DNA of 64,000 nucleotides from Gavia stellata (GCF_030936135.1 NC_082613.1:7130001-7194000), one strand, 5' to 3'; counted from the first letter of the stretch, positions 28,001-42,268 are shown. Made by a program: numbers and translations. Notes: generated by a model not told the origin, from the letters alone.

Positions 28001-31000
28001 AGCTCCCTAAGGGGGGAGAATGGCCTTATCAGCCCCCTCGGCGGTATCTAGGCCTGTAAGCGTGGAGGGGAGGTGATGCCTGACACTTTTCAGAGTGCTC
28101 CCTAAGTGCATACGTTAAGGTGGAGAGATGGTTGAAGTGTCATCGCTGCTGCAGTTCTGGCCCATGAGCTCACAGTGCAGGCAGTTCAATTAGTTACTGA
28201 CTTTATCTTGAAGAGCTCTAGTAATTTGCCAAGACGTCAGGGTCCAGGGCAGAGTGCAAACACACAGCTTTTCCAGTCCCAAAGGGTTCATAGCACCTCT
28301 GAGACCAGAAGAAGCCTTCCACCAAACACTGAGAAGGTCTCGCATTTTTGGCCTTGTTTCTATATTAAAACCACAACAGGAAAAGTAGGAAATAAAAATA
28401 CCATTGAAGTATAACATCACAGTGGGAGAATTGCAGATGTTGGGGTGGGTGGGTGGATATTCCTGGCAGGTGAATCCCAGTGCCCTGGGGAGCTCTACTT
28501 CAACCAGTTGGGCTTTGGTTGATGGGAAAGATCTGTCCACATAGGGTAATTTTCAGGATCAATGCATAACCGTGGTGATTTCCAGACCTTTTCTGGTCTT
28601 TCAACCATTCAATGTTAATGCTACTGAACACGGTTTGATATCTGCAAGTTGACCGCTACCCTGCACTATGCCAAGGCTTTTCATGACAGCAGTCGCTGCA
28701 GTTTTCTGAAATGGTGGCTCCTTGCCGTCACAGACAAGGCTGGTCACTGGGGCGGGAGGGTAAATACTGCCTAACTATATTAATGTACTGAAACAATGCA
28801 TCTGAATGCTAAGCTCCAGCAATAAAATACTTCTCTTTTCCTAGTTGCTAAGCCTTTCCTCTTCAGGCAAGTTGTTCTTACAGTGATGTAAGCATACAGG
28901 ACTGAGTACAATAGGAGAACTGTGTCAGATAAATAGGAGGTTTTCCCTCCGGAAGAGCTTGCAGTTTAAAAGCACAAGCTGGAACTGCACAGGACAACAC
29001 TGAATGGTACAATGCTGGAACGGCATGGTGGGTGGCTCTTGTTAAGTGCAATGTACCACAGAACAGATGGATTTCAAGCAGTATCTTAGAGGAAGAGAGA
29101 GAGAGAGCTTTGCATGCACTAAAATAAAGTCTGTTCTGGGCATAACAAACAGCACAACCAGTTCTAGGGTTTTGTATTTCCTTTAGTTCTTGCTTCATAA
29201 ATCTAGTCTCTCTCTGAATGCTTTGTAGAAGAATAGTTTCTTGGAACACAATTTCACATATTTATTATGTTCACGTATTTATTATGTTTATTATGGTTCC
29301 AAAGCAATTTGCTAATGTGTTTTCTGCGACTATTTATACACCAGCACTGCCTGAGTAGGCAGATGATGTTAACATGGCAATGCTCTAATCACAGCATGCT
29401 ACAATTTTGTCATTTTTTTCTGAATTACAAAAAAATCCCAGGAGTTAATTCTGGTCTCACTCTGTTAAAGGAGATGTCAGTCAAATTCCACTGGCATGGA
29501 CCACCACTGGGCTCTGCACCTATAGGCTGGACACTTCCCTGCGTTTGTCTGGCAGACCCATTAGAGCCATTGCATGGTAGAGAGCACAGAGGTGCTCTCC
29601 TGTGGCATATGTGTTATGCTGCTGCTAGATGTGTAGAAATCCTGGGCAAGTGAAGAAAAGAGCAGGAGGTCAGTCAATGAGGCATAAAAGCATTAGGGTT
29701 GGCAGTTGTAGATGTACAGTCTGGCTGTCTGCTGTCTCCACAATCTCAGTGGGAGATTTCGCTTAGAAGTAGCAAGGAACAATACCATAAACATCAAATG
29801 ATATATGCTTATTGAAAAACAAGCAAACACCCGGGCTTAAGATACCTTAATGTGAAAATAGTTTACAAGTGCAGGGAAAAAGACATTAGCTCCATCCCGC
29901 CCACTGTAACTAACTAAGACAAAGGGGAGAAGGTACAACTTTCAAAGCCAGCTCAAGAAAATGCTTCTGCACAGACACACATTTGTGTTATCCTGGATGT
30001 ACATGTCCCTCTGTAATATGTACAAAAACATTTACTCCTTGCACGTCACTATATTTACCTCTCTTTGCCTGCAGTAGTAGGACTTGGGGCCATCTTCCAT
30101 TTGCAAGTTGCACCAAGTTGTTATTTACTGCGTGAAATCTCCAGGCATTGCCAGGACACCTAGAATCCTATCTATAAACCTGGAACTACAAGTAATCCTG
30201 ACGGTGCAGCCGAAAGGCAACTTGACAAGTAAGAAGTTAAAGAAAACACTGATAAGCCTGAGAATTCACTTGCAATTTGTGTGACCATTGGGAGAACAAG
30301 ACTTTAGGCCTAACAAAGAACTGCCTTGAACTTGTATTTACTAGCTGCTAACATGCTAGATCCTATGGGAGGACGTGACATTGTATCCACCAGAGTGGGA
30401 GCAATATCAGTGGAATGTGAAGGACAGATTCACTTTTTGGTTACTGAATTTCTCTATTACATTCATACAGTGCAGTTACCTTTCATTTAAATAGAGGTGA
30501 TTGCTATTGTTAGTGAGCAGGACTGACTAGTAATTTTCATTTTTCTAAAATTAACTCAAATTGTCCTATTGCTGTTTGATAATTAGAATATCAGTCTTTA
30601 TAATATGTCGCTTTTTCAAGCAATACCTTAAAAATTTATCTTATATAAATGTACTTCTTTCTCTGTTATTCATTTTCCCACAAGCACTCTTGTATCAAAA
30701 TGTTTTGGTATCTATAATAAATAAGATAAACTGAAAAAAATGGATGCTACAAAATGCTAAAATATTCACAGATCTCCAAAATGTGTTCAGCAGTCCTGAA
30801 ACAAGGCCATGATGTGTAGAGATGTGAACCCCAAATCAAGATGGCTTAGAGATCTGTTATTTAAAAATAGACTTAGATTGATGATGCACTTGATCTGCTG
30901 CATTTGTGTCCTATCTGAACCACTGCTTCATCTCTCAGCCTGTTGGTATGCAGATTTACTATTATTTTCCTTTTGTAATTTTCCAACAGCCACATAGTGC

Positions 31001-34000
31001 TGCTCTTGTTTTGTGTTATTCATGTTATTATTGCATTGTTACCATTTATCATTAGTAAGAGTAAAGCTGGGAATTAAGATGAGAGATTGCCAAATAGACA
31101 GTAAGTAAAATGTCACCAGAAGGTGCATTTGGATTCCAGTGAGGCAAAGACTTTTCCATAATGACCGTACTTGTATAATTTGTCAGAAATACTTGTCATG
31201 CTTTTATCAGAACATTTATAATGAAGTAGCATAGGGGATACCCTTTATCAAGGAATCTATTATAAACCCGTTACATAACAATTTCCCTTCCATAATTTGA
31301 CTTTTTGAAGTCAAAATCTCTCTTGGTTTTATAGTGCTGTAGGAACAGTGACAGAACTGAAGTATGCTATAACATGCAATTTCTGTAACTAGAAATCCAT
31401 GTTGCAGAATTGTTCAATCTGGTTTGCCAACAGTGCAAGCTAAATACTGCCCTTGAAGCCTGGGGGACCCTGCAATGAGCTAGTTCAGGAGTTAAGTTCA
31501 TTTGTAAGGATAAATGTGATTAGTAATTCAGTAACAGCTTACTTTTAATCATGTCTTAGTCAAACTACAATGATGTTTTGATGATGAAGAAATCTTAGAC
31601 GTATTCTAAGTTTTATAAATTGCACGAAAGCAAATTCATTACACGTTTTTCAAATAATTTAATCTACAATAATTCGGGGATCGTGAATGTGATAGTTCCA
31701 AAATATAATGCCTTCTAATGAACAAGTAGGAACTGGTTCCTGTATGAGAGTGGGAGGCAATTGCTTATGCGTGATGGAAGCTGTATCATTTAGTATTATT
31801 ACGAATGTAGTAATGTCATGTACATAAATATAATGAGAGAAGTTGGGAACTGATCATGAACCTCATTCAGAAAACAAGCTATGGTAAATTTTTTTATATT
31901 ATAGTAAATTAAGGGCATGGCATCTGAACTAGAGTTTTAAGTGGCCCAGTTATTTCGTACATTGGCTTTTTCACATCATGTTCCAAGGTTGCTTAAATTA
32001 CGAAGATGAGATAATGTGGGTAGTTGATAAGATGAACATGAATTAAAATGATATTAGGAAAGGAATATCAGGAAATTTTATTTCCTTGAAATTAAAATTT
32101 GTATTTGTGCAAAGAATAACACAGTTCCTGTTTATTATCTGAGGAATCTGTATGCAGTTTATAAACATATTTAGTAGGAAATTTCTGTGTCATGAGTGCT
32201 TGAGTACATACAGTTAGCTTTCAGGGACATCTTCCTTCTCTAGCAAAACCAGTGGAAAATCATTAAAACTTGGTATCTTCTATTCAAGGGGAGAACACTG
32301 CACTGCTAGGATAGCTAAATCCAAAGGGAGCCAGTCCAGGTATTTTTGTCTGTGAGAGGAATTTAAGGTGAGAAAAATCTCCAAACAGGACAGCAAAGAA
32401 GGAATGATTTGCTTTATTTACCTGCAAATCCTTGAAGAATGGAGCTGTGTGATCCTGTTTCATTCCAGTGCCCTGGAGATGTGTCAGACCTTCCATTGCA
32501 GAGCTCTGGTTGTCCAAGCAAGGGGAACTATGGCTTCAACCCAAATCCTTCTAAAACCTAATCTGTCAATTTATGTGATGACTTGTGGGACCCTCTGCAC
32601 AAAGGCGAATTTCACCTACTAAGCAGATCTTGCTCTTTGATCCCATAGTCTTGTTGAACAAAAAGGGGTGTAAAGTAGAAATAGAAGAAAATAGAAGTGA
32701 AAACACCCATATTGCTTGTATTTATGTGCCCTGCTGCTGATTTCATGTGCCCATCCTTGGCATGCATGTGAGTGAGCAGAGTGTTGCTGTTGAGCAGTGA
32801 AGGTCCCTCTCTTTCTCATGGAGAAAGCATAGTCCTTTCAGGGTATTTGTGCTGTAGTTGATACAACAAGTCAGAAGCATTAATTCTACTCTCCACAGGA
32901 GTCCTCTCGGTAATCTGATGAGATGTTTTTTCATTTGGATGGTGTGATGTAGAGCCATTTGGATGTGTGAGTGAAAATCACATCCAATGTCTCTTGCTAG
33001 GTGTGGGATTGATAGCCCCAGCAAAGCAAGAAGGTTATTTGTTCACAGAACAGATAAGCTACAGGGAGGTCAGCAGAAGTGGCTTCCTTGGCACCCACTA
33101 ATGTGTTTCACCCTAACGTGGAGGGTAACTCAGTCTCCATGTCCAAAGAGCTCTTGGCCTTTTTGCCCTATCTCTGCGTAATAATGCTGCCACTGAAGAC
33201 ACACACAATGACTTAGAAGTCACTGGCTGTTCTCACCTTTCGGTAGCTATTAACCTGGCTTACATTTGAAGCAGCAATAATTGCTGTACCCACTGCTAGT
33301 TCCTTGAGACATGTTATCACGTACCCATTCACAGTTTGGAAGGCAGGCTTTAACATTTAACTCAAGTCACCTTTTTTGGTATCCAGCAAAGTTTTCATTC
33401 CTCATGTCTGTGAAGAAGTTACCATCTTCTACCCTTAGATTGATACTTATTTTGCAGTGAAGTGCAAATAATTCATTTGAGTACCTGGGGTTTGGCATTT
33501 GGATAAGATTTCAGCTGGCTATTTAATTTACCATTAGTGTAACCCACTCTGAGGAAAGGTGTCTGCTTTAGACCCGTGTCTCGGGAAAAGAGCTATCAAA
33601 CTTTAAAAACAGATGAAGTCAGCTAGCCCAGTGAAAGTGCACTGTCTTGTGCTGACGAATATGACACAGAGAGGGATGCAAAATGATGCTGTTTAGTGAA
33701 TTCTTTTTAATGTCTGCTGCTATAAAAATGTGTAAAGTGGTATTTTGTGAAGTGAAATATTATGGGGACAAATTTGGAAGCTGAATGTTTAAACTGCTTT
33801 GCCTCCTTAATCTGTTTTACGCCTCCTCTGATTCCCATTGACATTCAAATCTGCACAGACTCCTTTAGATTTATTTTTTGATTAGTCTCACTACTGTACT
33901 GGTCATAACTTAGCTTCATGAGAACTTAGGAAAAATTAGGCAAGAGATGTATTTTGTGTTTGTTTTTCTAAATGTTCAGCAATTTCAAATTGTTTTCACA

Positions 34001-34479
34001 AATAAAAAAGCTAGTTGTCTTCTTCCCCTTCGGGCTTAAAAGGTATGTAAATAGTTGATAACATTCTGTTGTAGCGGCTCATGACTCAGATTCTCAAGTG
34101 CAGATTTGCCTGCCCTTTGCTCCTTACCAATATTGCTATAAAGCAAATTGTCAGCCTATTTAGACGAAACAAGTAACAGTCAAGGCCAGATTCCCTCTTT
34201 TCTACCTCTCACTGCATAATGCTGTAATGAGATTCTCGTCAAACAACTCAGTGCAATGCAGTATTCAATCTGCAGTGTACTCAGAGAAGGCTGATATGAA
34301 TTACTAAACATAGTCATTAGCTCCTATTTGTATGAGGTTACCGGAAATTGTTCCCACATCTCTCAGCTGGTTATACTGCTGCACTGGGACACATCCTTTC
34401 AAAGTGAGTGATGCACCTGCTCTGTACACTAACACTTGCAAGTGAGTTTACCTTGCAGCTTTTGAATATACACCTTTAG
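28001..34479. other. Intergenic stretch between FAM210B and the 34.5-kb gene candidate
   Basis: AT-rich, with no recognisable conserved protein frame. A plus-strand open frame at about 28150-28400 and an acceptor/donor-flanked segment at about 30075-30230 look mildly coding. They lack an in-frame ATG or contain stops, so I do not call them. If the 34.5-kb gene has 5' non-coding exons, they may be here. Confidence 0.4.
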
Positions 34480-34546
34480 TTTGCCAAAGAGGTTCTGATG
34501 TGACTGGCCATAAGGAAAAAACTCTTCCGTCAACTTCCTTAGAAGC

Positions 34547-34681
34547 ATGGTTAAAGGGGCCAAGGTGGTCCTTAGCTCCTGCCTGCTCTACAGAGCCAGC
34601 ACAACAAGAGAGCCTTTTGCAGAAGGGCAAGTTCCCATGCTTGTACCTGATCTCCTTTCTTGCATCAGAAGAATTGCATCA
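34547..34681 (+). CDS. Candidate first coding exon of an unrecognised gene
   Basis: The ATG at 34547 has A at -3 and G at +4, with an in-frame TAA upstream at 34511. The frame encodes 45 residues (MVKGAKVVLSSCLLY... RRIAS) and ends exactly at a strong donor, TCA/GTAAGT (GT at 34682), in phase 0. The next exon candidate at 36431 also starts in phase 0. An acceptor-like TTTAG at 34479 could begin the exon. No family is recognised. The peptide is moderately hydrophobic at first and then basic. The call rests on Kozak context, donor strength and phase; it could still be coincidence. Confidence 0.4.
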
Positions 34682-34969
34682 GTAAGTTTCCTGAGGCCAG
34701 AAGAGGAGCAGGTGCAGGAGGAGAGCATGCCTTCATTTGGTGTCTTCTGCTCTTTTTTTCAGCCAGCATTTGAGATACACCCAAAATTGTAACTACTTTG
34801 GATGACCAAACCTTAAATAATAATAAGATTACTTGCATTGATACAGGCATTTAATGGATGTGAGTAGCTTATAATATGACCCCATAGCTAGAGAGCATTG
34901 TAGATTACAAACCACAGTTACAAACAACCTTTTGGTCTGCTGACCTTTCTGACAATCCCTAACAACGGG

Positions 34970-35350
34970 GAATATTCTTTTAAAGCATCTAACCTATTAC
35001 TTATAAAAGATTCATGCCATATTTTCAAGTGTGATTTGGTAAAGTAGGACCACTATAAATAGAGTAATTCTGTATTGGGTTGTCAGCTTTGAGATCTTAC
35101 AAAATAAAGAGCCTTTTCTTGGGCTCTGGGCATATGATCACCCTGTTGTTAGCCGCATTGTTACTGTCACGTTACTGTACGTGGTTCTGATCTTGCATTA
35201 TGGTGGTGCTTGTTGTGTGATCTCAGTAGGAGAAAAGACAAGACCCCGCTCTTTGGCTCTGGGCATGTGATCACCCTGCGGCTTGTCATGTTCTTCTTGT
35301 GACACTAGTTAGCTGGCACAAGCACCCACCCATCACAAGTCAACAAGTGT
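34970..35350 (+). mobile_element. Possible degenerate LTR fragment with 133-bp duplication
   Basis: A TATA-like CTATAAATAG at about 35052 is followed some 50 bp later by AATAAAGAGCC. This is the compact promoter/poly(A) layout of a retroviral R region. GGCTCTGGGCAT followed by TGATCACCCTG occurs at 35122 and again at 35255, a diverged tandem unit. If the 34.5-kb gene is real, this lies in its first intron. No internal retroviral genes or clear ends are seen. Confidence 0.35.
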
Positions 35351-36430
35351 GAACGCAGATACTCTGTATGAGTGAAGTATTTTAACATGTCTGGCAGCTG
35401 TTGCTTGAGAGCAGGCATTGTAGGAACTTGTGTGCGACCAGAGTCCAACGTATAAAGACTTTCTTTGGCAAATTATCTGCAATAGCAAGAAGGCAGAATG
35501 GAGGCATGTTGCTTGTTCACTGATAGATACTTCTCCCCTGCCAAGCACATGCCTTACAAAGTTTAGTCAATGGATGGCACTGCTGACTTTTCACAGCTGG
35601 GCTAGTTTTGGGAGCTGGCTTGTGCAATGCATTTATGACTCATTGCTCAGTTTAAACCATGTCTGAAAACATGCTATTGCAAAGTGGTTACTTCAATAGT
35701 AGTCATGCAGCTAACTGCCCTGGAACAAAGACAGAGTAGATGTTGCGGGCTGTCAAGGAGCTCTGTTAGGGAAAAGTAACTGAATCCCCAGGCAGTCCTC
35801 ATTGATCACTTCCTAGTTCTCATTAGGAAAAAAGCTTGGTGTGCCTCATCCTGTGTGGGTCCAGAAAACAGAGTGGGATTTTTTTAATTGAGAAGGCCTA
35901 CAGCACATTTTACTGATAGGAGCTCAACTTGCTTGGGCTCTGAGATAAGCAGAAGTCATGTAACTGTTTTGTGCTGTGCTGAGCTAATGAGCTCTGCTGA
36001 GAAAAAGCTGTATTGTTTCAGGCCCGATGCCATACTAATGCGTTTGCCTGAGTTCTAATAAAACTTGGAACTGCGGCCAAGTACGAGCACATCTGCTGGG
36101 AATATGGGCAGATATCGACTAAACTGCTGAATGTATTTTAATGCTGCAGAACGTTCTTGTTCTTCAGATGTGCATCTAGTTGCCAAAATATGCTTTCAAG
36201 AACCACTGTATAAAATCTGCTACAGTATCAACTCTGATGGAAGGAGGGCTCAGAAGGTATCCTCAGCACTAGGGAAAGAGGGAAGAAAGCCATTCTGCTG
36301 TATTACTTCCCATTATTCATTATTTCTTACTAATGAATAAGACATTCTTCATTATTTGTTATCCTATGGGATAGTACATGAGAATTCACTTACTATTCAT
36401 GGATTTAGCAAGTTTATCTGTTTATTATAG

Positions 36431-36704
36431 ACTACTTCTTGCTTGAGCTCACAGAGGCAAATTCTTAATTACACTGTTGTAAACCCAGAGTTTGTAAAAT
36501 GGGAGAGAAGAACAAGGAGATATAGCAATGTGGATTTAAATGGGGAATCAGAAAGGAGAGCTGAAAAATTGAATACAATAAGGATCTTGGATGTTGTACA
36601 AAGGTTATTAAGCATTCAAAGAAAAGAAGAAATAGAAAAAAATGAAAGGGCAAGGTTAGAAGAAGAGCTGTCTATGAACAGATCCTCTTATACCAGAAAC
36701 CTGG
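36431..36704 (+). CDS. Candidate coiled-coil exon of the unrecognised gene
   Basis: A 274-nt frame lies between an acceptor (TTTATTATAG) and a good donor (CTGG/GTGAGT, GT at 36705), phase 0 to 1. It encodes 91 residues. The first part (NPEFVKWERRTRRYSNVDL) is basic and aromatic. The second part (RAEKLNTIRILDVVQRLLSI, then QRKEEIEKNERARLEEELS) has the charge pattern and leucine spacing of an amphipathic helix or coiled coil. A second in-phase acceptor 24 nt downstream (CTCACAG) could shorten it by eight residues. Of the candidate exons, this one reads most like a constrained protein. I do not recognise the family. Confidence 0.55.
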
Positions 36705-39700
36705 GTGAGTTTTAAAAAATAACCCGATTCCAAAAGCTCCTAAAGAAACTCAACCTGATAACACTCTTTGTTTAGCTGGATGCGGTTCAGTGAAGTGAAT
36801 AGTGTTGCAATAGTATAAAACTGACATAAATCAAAGAGTGATCTGTGCCTTAATTACCAGTCTGCCATAACAGCAGATTCAGTCCTATGGAAACCCCGAG
36901 TGGTTTCCATGGTACATCATCCTCCACATACTAATAGGTCACTCGCCTTCTAGAAATACTTTCAAGATAATTAAGAAAAATAATAAATTGCTAGACCATT
37001 TTGCTTCTAATAGGGGGTCAGATGTATTGAACCCTTGAAAATCTGAAGGTTTTGCTAATAATCAGAAACAGCATTCTATGGTGCTACCTGCTTTGTTCTT
37101 AGTTGTTTGTGAAGTGTCAGATTTTTAATGGATGCCACATGCACCACAGAGACTATGGTTTTGGGGAAGCTGCTGTGCTGCCAAAGTGAAACTGAATTTT
37201 GCTGGCCTGAAAATAAGGTATATGTCTCATCTTTGGGGTTACAAAACCTATTTTTGCGTATTAGAAAAGCCTTCAGTTGCCTCTGACAGGACTGCAGGCA
37301 AAGTAACTCTACTGGAGAAAAAGATCTAACAATACATATTGTCTGCTAAAAACTTCACTAGGTTAAGCAGTTCTGTTTTGTACTGACTCATGAAGTAAAT
37401 AAACATCAGTGTTTATCAATTGCTGGTAACGGTCCATATGAATTCAGCTTTTTGATGCAGCCTTTGGGAGTTGGAGTTGTTCCTCGATAATGCTTGAACC
37501 CACAAACATTAGGCATGTGGTTGTAAGCAGTTTCCATGGGAATAGCATTAAAAGCTATTTAAAGAATGAAAGAAAAATGAACACATCTTTTGTAGATTTT
37601 TATGCCAAAATAATTGATCCTAAAAGCTAGTGTGAAGCAGTTCACACATTGACGCAACAGTGCACAGAGATGTTTAATTCTGCTTTTGTTAGGGGTGAAG
37701 TATTTATAAGTACTTGTGACAGGCGAACACTGTGCAGACAGAAGTTATATGAACATTTATAATTCTGTTCTATATTCACTTTATGTGCAGATGAACTGTA
37801 TTGATGAACACTGCAGTCTTTCCTAAGCCAGTATTTAATATTAGTATTTAGTTCTCAGTGAACAGAAAGAGCTTGGGCTTAGTTCAGATTATTTCCTTCT
37901 TTTTTGTTATCAGAATAAAGTCAGGAATTTTGGATTAAAAGAAAAGATAAACTCTTTGGTCTTTTTTGAGGTTGAGGAGATGGCATTGGAGTAACAAACC
38001 AGGGCATTCAGCACTCACAGATGCCCTAGAATAATAAATCAGCATGTAAACTGACGATGAATAAAAAGGGGGAAAACCAGCCTATGCAGTCCTTCTGAGT
38101 AACTGATTTTACAGTGAGTAACCGTGGGGTGCAAGGAAGGGAAAGAAGAGGGTGGGAACAGGGGGCAGAATTGATTCAAGAAGCAGAATCTTGTTACAGG
38201 CTGCCAGGGAATAGTGGCTAACAGAAAATGTAACTGATTAATTCAACAAGATCTGAAAAATGCCCTGTCAATGTCATTTTGAATTGGGTCACTGTTGCTC
38301 CAGTGCAATATCGTCATCAGTGCTGGATATGATGAAACTAATAAAAACTAGGGATGATAATTATAAGCCAGGTCAGCCATCTTTTACTATTAGTGACAGC
38401 ATCATCCAGCTGTGATACCTGAATAGAATTTCTCACACACCATTGGCAGACGCTAATTTTTAGGAGCTGATAGACCCCATATCAATAACTTATCTAATAC
38501 ATTTTCTGAGCCGTGTACAAGCAACTTTACACATGTGAGACTGGAAGGAAATAGTCTTGAGTTTATGATACCCCATTCTCTTACAGCTATTTCCCTTGGA
38601 ATAGGATGTTCTCCCCAGGCATCAGAGGGTGCAGGTCCAGGGCTGCCTCTGCAGAGGTGCAGCTTTGGCTGTGCCCAGCTTCCAGCCATGCAGGCAGCAT
38701 CTCCTGCCTGCTCATTTGAACTGTTCTGCATTGAGCACTGCCATCAGGCTGGAACTGGGCCAGGGAAAATTCACTCATTTCAGAAAGTTTCCCTTTTACG
38801 ATAGAACAGATACCAAAATGTGACCCTTGAAGCACATGCTAACATTTTTCTCAGTAGGCGTTGCCAAACAGGGCAATTAGGGCCTGGCCTTGTGGCAAAC
38901 TCAGCATGTGCTGCAAGAGATGCTTAAAAAACCTTGGGACTTTTCATATCTCTATTTAGAGGAATGAGGAGATAATCAGTTCACAGAATGTACTTCAGTG
39001 GACAATACCAATCAAATTGCAATTCTAAGCTGTATATTCATGCTTGGCAATAGATTTTTTTTAAAATGATGTAAAATGCTAGCTAGAAAAATGGTTTCCA
39101 TCTAAGTTAACAATAGGAGCTCTTGCATAAGCCACTGGAGCTTAAAAAATGCTTAAAAATAATTTCCTGAAATCTTCTAAATGGAACTGACTGAAGATAA
39201 AATTTGGAATAATTTCCTCCGGAACCTGCATTACGTTTAACGTTGTTATCAACATCTGAATTGCATTTCTGAGGCAGCAACCATATGTGCTCACAAATTA
39301 GGACCTGTATTGCATGCTTTCATTTTTGTAGTTAGAAATGCTCCAAATGAAGGAAGAAACCTTTGTAATTAGGAAAAATACTTACTGATAACTAAAAAAA
39401 CCCCACCTTGTCCAGCTTGTTATTTCCTGCTATAGACTAGCAGGTGACAACTTCATATTTTTCTTTGGCAGCTGGAGCATTTGTATATTAATAGGGTACC
39501 AGAATGTCCAGCAGGGAAGATACTCAACTTTCTGGAAATTTATTGAAGATCATGGAACACTGCCAAATATTTTTCTCTTCTAAACATATCATTCTACATT
39601 TAATAAATATTACAGAATTTTACCATCCCCATGTCTGCCTTAATATGAAAGGACCTGAAGGCTGCACATTTCCATGCTCAAAAGTTAAGATCCTTGGCAA

Positions 39701-40044
39701 CTAGAAAACAAAACTAGATGAATAGCCTGTAATGAGTACTGGGCTTTACAATGAGAGTTGGCTTTGTAATGTGGACTCTGGGCTGTTTATAGTGCTGAGT
39801 TGCTTTCAACCTGCTGCTTTAACATGGGGATGTGGGGCAGCTTCTTGCTGGCCAGCTGCTTCAGAGAATTAATTCAATATGCAGATCCTGAACTTTAATG
39901 AAAGACTAATTATCTGGTAGTCGCTGAGCCTCAGAAGCCTGACTGTAGCTTCAGGCTTTTGACTCAAGCCTCTGTGGAAGGCAGCTGCCACTTTCACGCT
40001 GTGTTTTATCTGTTGAGGTCCTGGCTTAGTACACGCGCACTCTT

Positions 40045-40201
40045 ATTACCATCAGGCCTAGAAGGTGAAGGAGAAAAAAAATCAGTATTTCCTTTAAAAT
40101 TCACTTGGAGTTCAATGCGAACTTTAGGAGATATAGTTGCTAATGACCTAGAGGTGATTCATCCATTATCAGATAATCTGCCTTTAGCTGAAATTATTTA
40201 A
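40045..40201 (+). CDS. Possible internal or alternative terminal exon of the unrecognised gene
   Basis: After the acceptor CTTATTACCATCAG the frame begins in phase 1, matching the end of the 36431 exon. It reads LEGEGEKKSVFPLKF, TWSSMRTLGDIVANDLE, then VIHPLSDNLPLAEII and a stop at 40199-40201. It reads like protein. It can either end the transcript or leave by the donor GAG/GTGATT (phase 0), which does not match the downstream exon. A stronger donor, ACA/GTGAGT, lies just after the stop. Confidence 0.28.
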
Positions 40202-42121
40202 GTACAGTGAGTTGAAGACAAAAAACCAGTATCTCCTAGAACAGAGAGAACTTCACATAGAAATGAGCAAAGTATTTTAAGTTAATTGAACACTTTCAAA
40301 ATTAAAAAAATCTGGCTGCTTTGGACTGCTCAGTGGAAGCAAAGCAGAAGGAAATCTGATTTACCATGCATGTAGATGGGCTTTCCAGCTTCTTTGTTAA
40401 CGGAGTGCAACGTAACTGGCTGAGGCTGGTATATTTGGCTGTTAGTTTTAACCTAACTTTTCCTCTTTTTTCCCTTCAAAAATAATAATTATGGAATGAA
40501 CATTTCTTGGACTTGTTTTAATGTTTAAAATGAGCAGATGCTCACCTAACAAGGCTTGTCATCTATTGATTTTAAATTTTGTTTCTGTTTCATCAGTTGT
40601 ATCCTGATTAAAATGGCATGGACCATCTTCTGATATTCAATGTTAGAACTTAAGTTTTGTAAAATCTCTTGGGTTTTAACATTGAATAAACCAAGAAGCA
40701 GAGACAGCTAATAGCTTGAGTGCTGAGGGCAGTTAGCAAATTCTGTGGACTGGCACAACAGCTTTCATTGTAAATAACCAGACTTTATGTGGCTTTGGAC
40801 CCTGACATATATTTCCAAGGATTTCTTACTAGTAAGGTTTTTCTTTCTTTCCCTTTTGGCTTTAGATAAAAATATTTTATTTAATGGATTTGTCAGCTTT
40901 CCCATCCTGTTAGAAATCAGACAAACAGCCACTCATTTATAATGGAATAAGTAAGGCAAAGAAGTGGTTTATGTATTGATATTCTGTGCACCTAAAATAT
41001 CTTAAGGGAGGAAACAAGTTGAGTGTCTGATCCTGCAACTCTTTTCACAGCAAAGCTCATATTAAGTCCTAGCTTTTCCATGAAGAAGTCGTAGTCTTAC
41101 AGAGCATTAATAAATAAATCATCTCTTTGTTTTACAGAGCTGACATTAATGGATGAGAAGTTTCATGTCTCACTTGGTGTATCTGGATGAGAATGTAGCC
41201 TGGAAAGTGCTCTTAAAACTACTTCTACTTCCTAGCTTAACATACTGCTGAAGGTAATTCTTAATCATCTTAGTTATTTTTGTATTTATAAAGGAATACA
41301 TTGATGAGAAACTTTATGAGCTTTTGGAAGAACCAGGGATTATTTTAATGTAATGCTTTTTTCCAGGAAATTGACATCTCTCTTTTACATATTCTGGATC
41401 TGAATCACCCTCAATCTGAAGTTAAATATTACTGATGAATTCTCCCTCGCATCACTTGTAGATCATTTGTTTCTTTGTCTATTGTGTTTGATTTTTATCT
41501 TGCATTGATGAAAACTTGCACTAGCTCTCTAAGGGTGGCTACCCCAGTACCAAACTAACATAAAGAGAGTATTCTTCTCACTTCACGTATTTGCCGTTTT
41601 TAAACTTAAGCAGCCATAAAAGAACACATAAGCGGGATATAACTGTTGAATGATGACTCCGTGCCTCCTCCATATCCATTTTTTTGTACCCTTCTTCCAT
41701 TTTGTGTGCTGCTTGTACTTTTGTACCCTGTGATGACAAAACTGACCTCAGCAGGTTGCCAGTTCTAGAAAAGTCCTTAAAAATTACTTGCACAACTAAC
41801 TAGAGAGAAATTTATGCTAGGGATTCCTTGATTACCAGCCTGTCTGCACAGAACAGCAGCCTCTTAATGTTGGGCGCACTGAGGTTCGGTGCCCTGGACG
41901 TGGCAGGAAAGAATCAGAAGAGGTTTTGAAGAGGGATCCTTCCCATGAAAAGAGACCAGTCCATGGCCATGGAGAGAGAAGGCAGGAAGGAATTTCACTA
42001 AACTTGAAATGATGGCTGTTTCTTTGAATCAAGGGATGAAGTTACCCTAAGAGATGAGGAGGAAAGAAGAAAGAAATAATTTCTGGATTTCTTCCACCCA
42101 CCCTGACCCCACCAAGAGGGC

Positions 42122-42137
42122 TTTTTTTTTTTTTTTT
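42122..42137. repeat. T16 homopolymer
   Basis: Uninterrupted T run just upstream of the possible 42269 exon, without a recognisable retroposon attached. Confidence 0.9.
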
Positions 42138-42268
42138 GTACTTTCCTTTTTAGAAAGTATCTATGATTTAAAAAAACCCCACAACCCACAACAAAACACC
42201 ATACAGAACTTCTCAACTAACCCCCTCTACTAAAACACCTACTTTATTGCTGGTATGCCTTGCTAAAG

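Noticed and set aside
28150-28410. Open plus-strand frame after the FAM210B CpG island
   Set aside because: No ATG, only weak donors, and low protein-like character in its second half.
30076-30230. Exon-like segment with acceptor CCTGCAG and donor GTAAGA
   Set aside because: The only long frame has two in-frame TAG codons right after the acceptor and no ATG, and its phase does not fit the nearby candidate gene.
39474-39600. Acceptor TTTCTTTGGCAG followed by an open frame
   Set aside because: The long open frame needs phase 2, which no upstream exon supplies, and it ends in a stop without a convincing donor or poly(A) signal.
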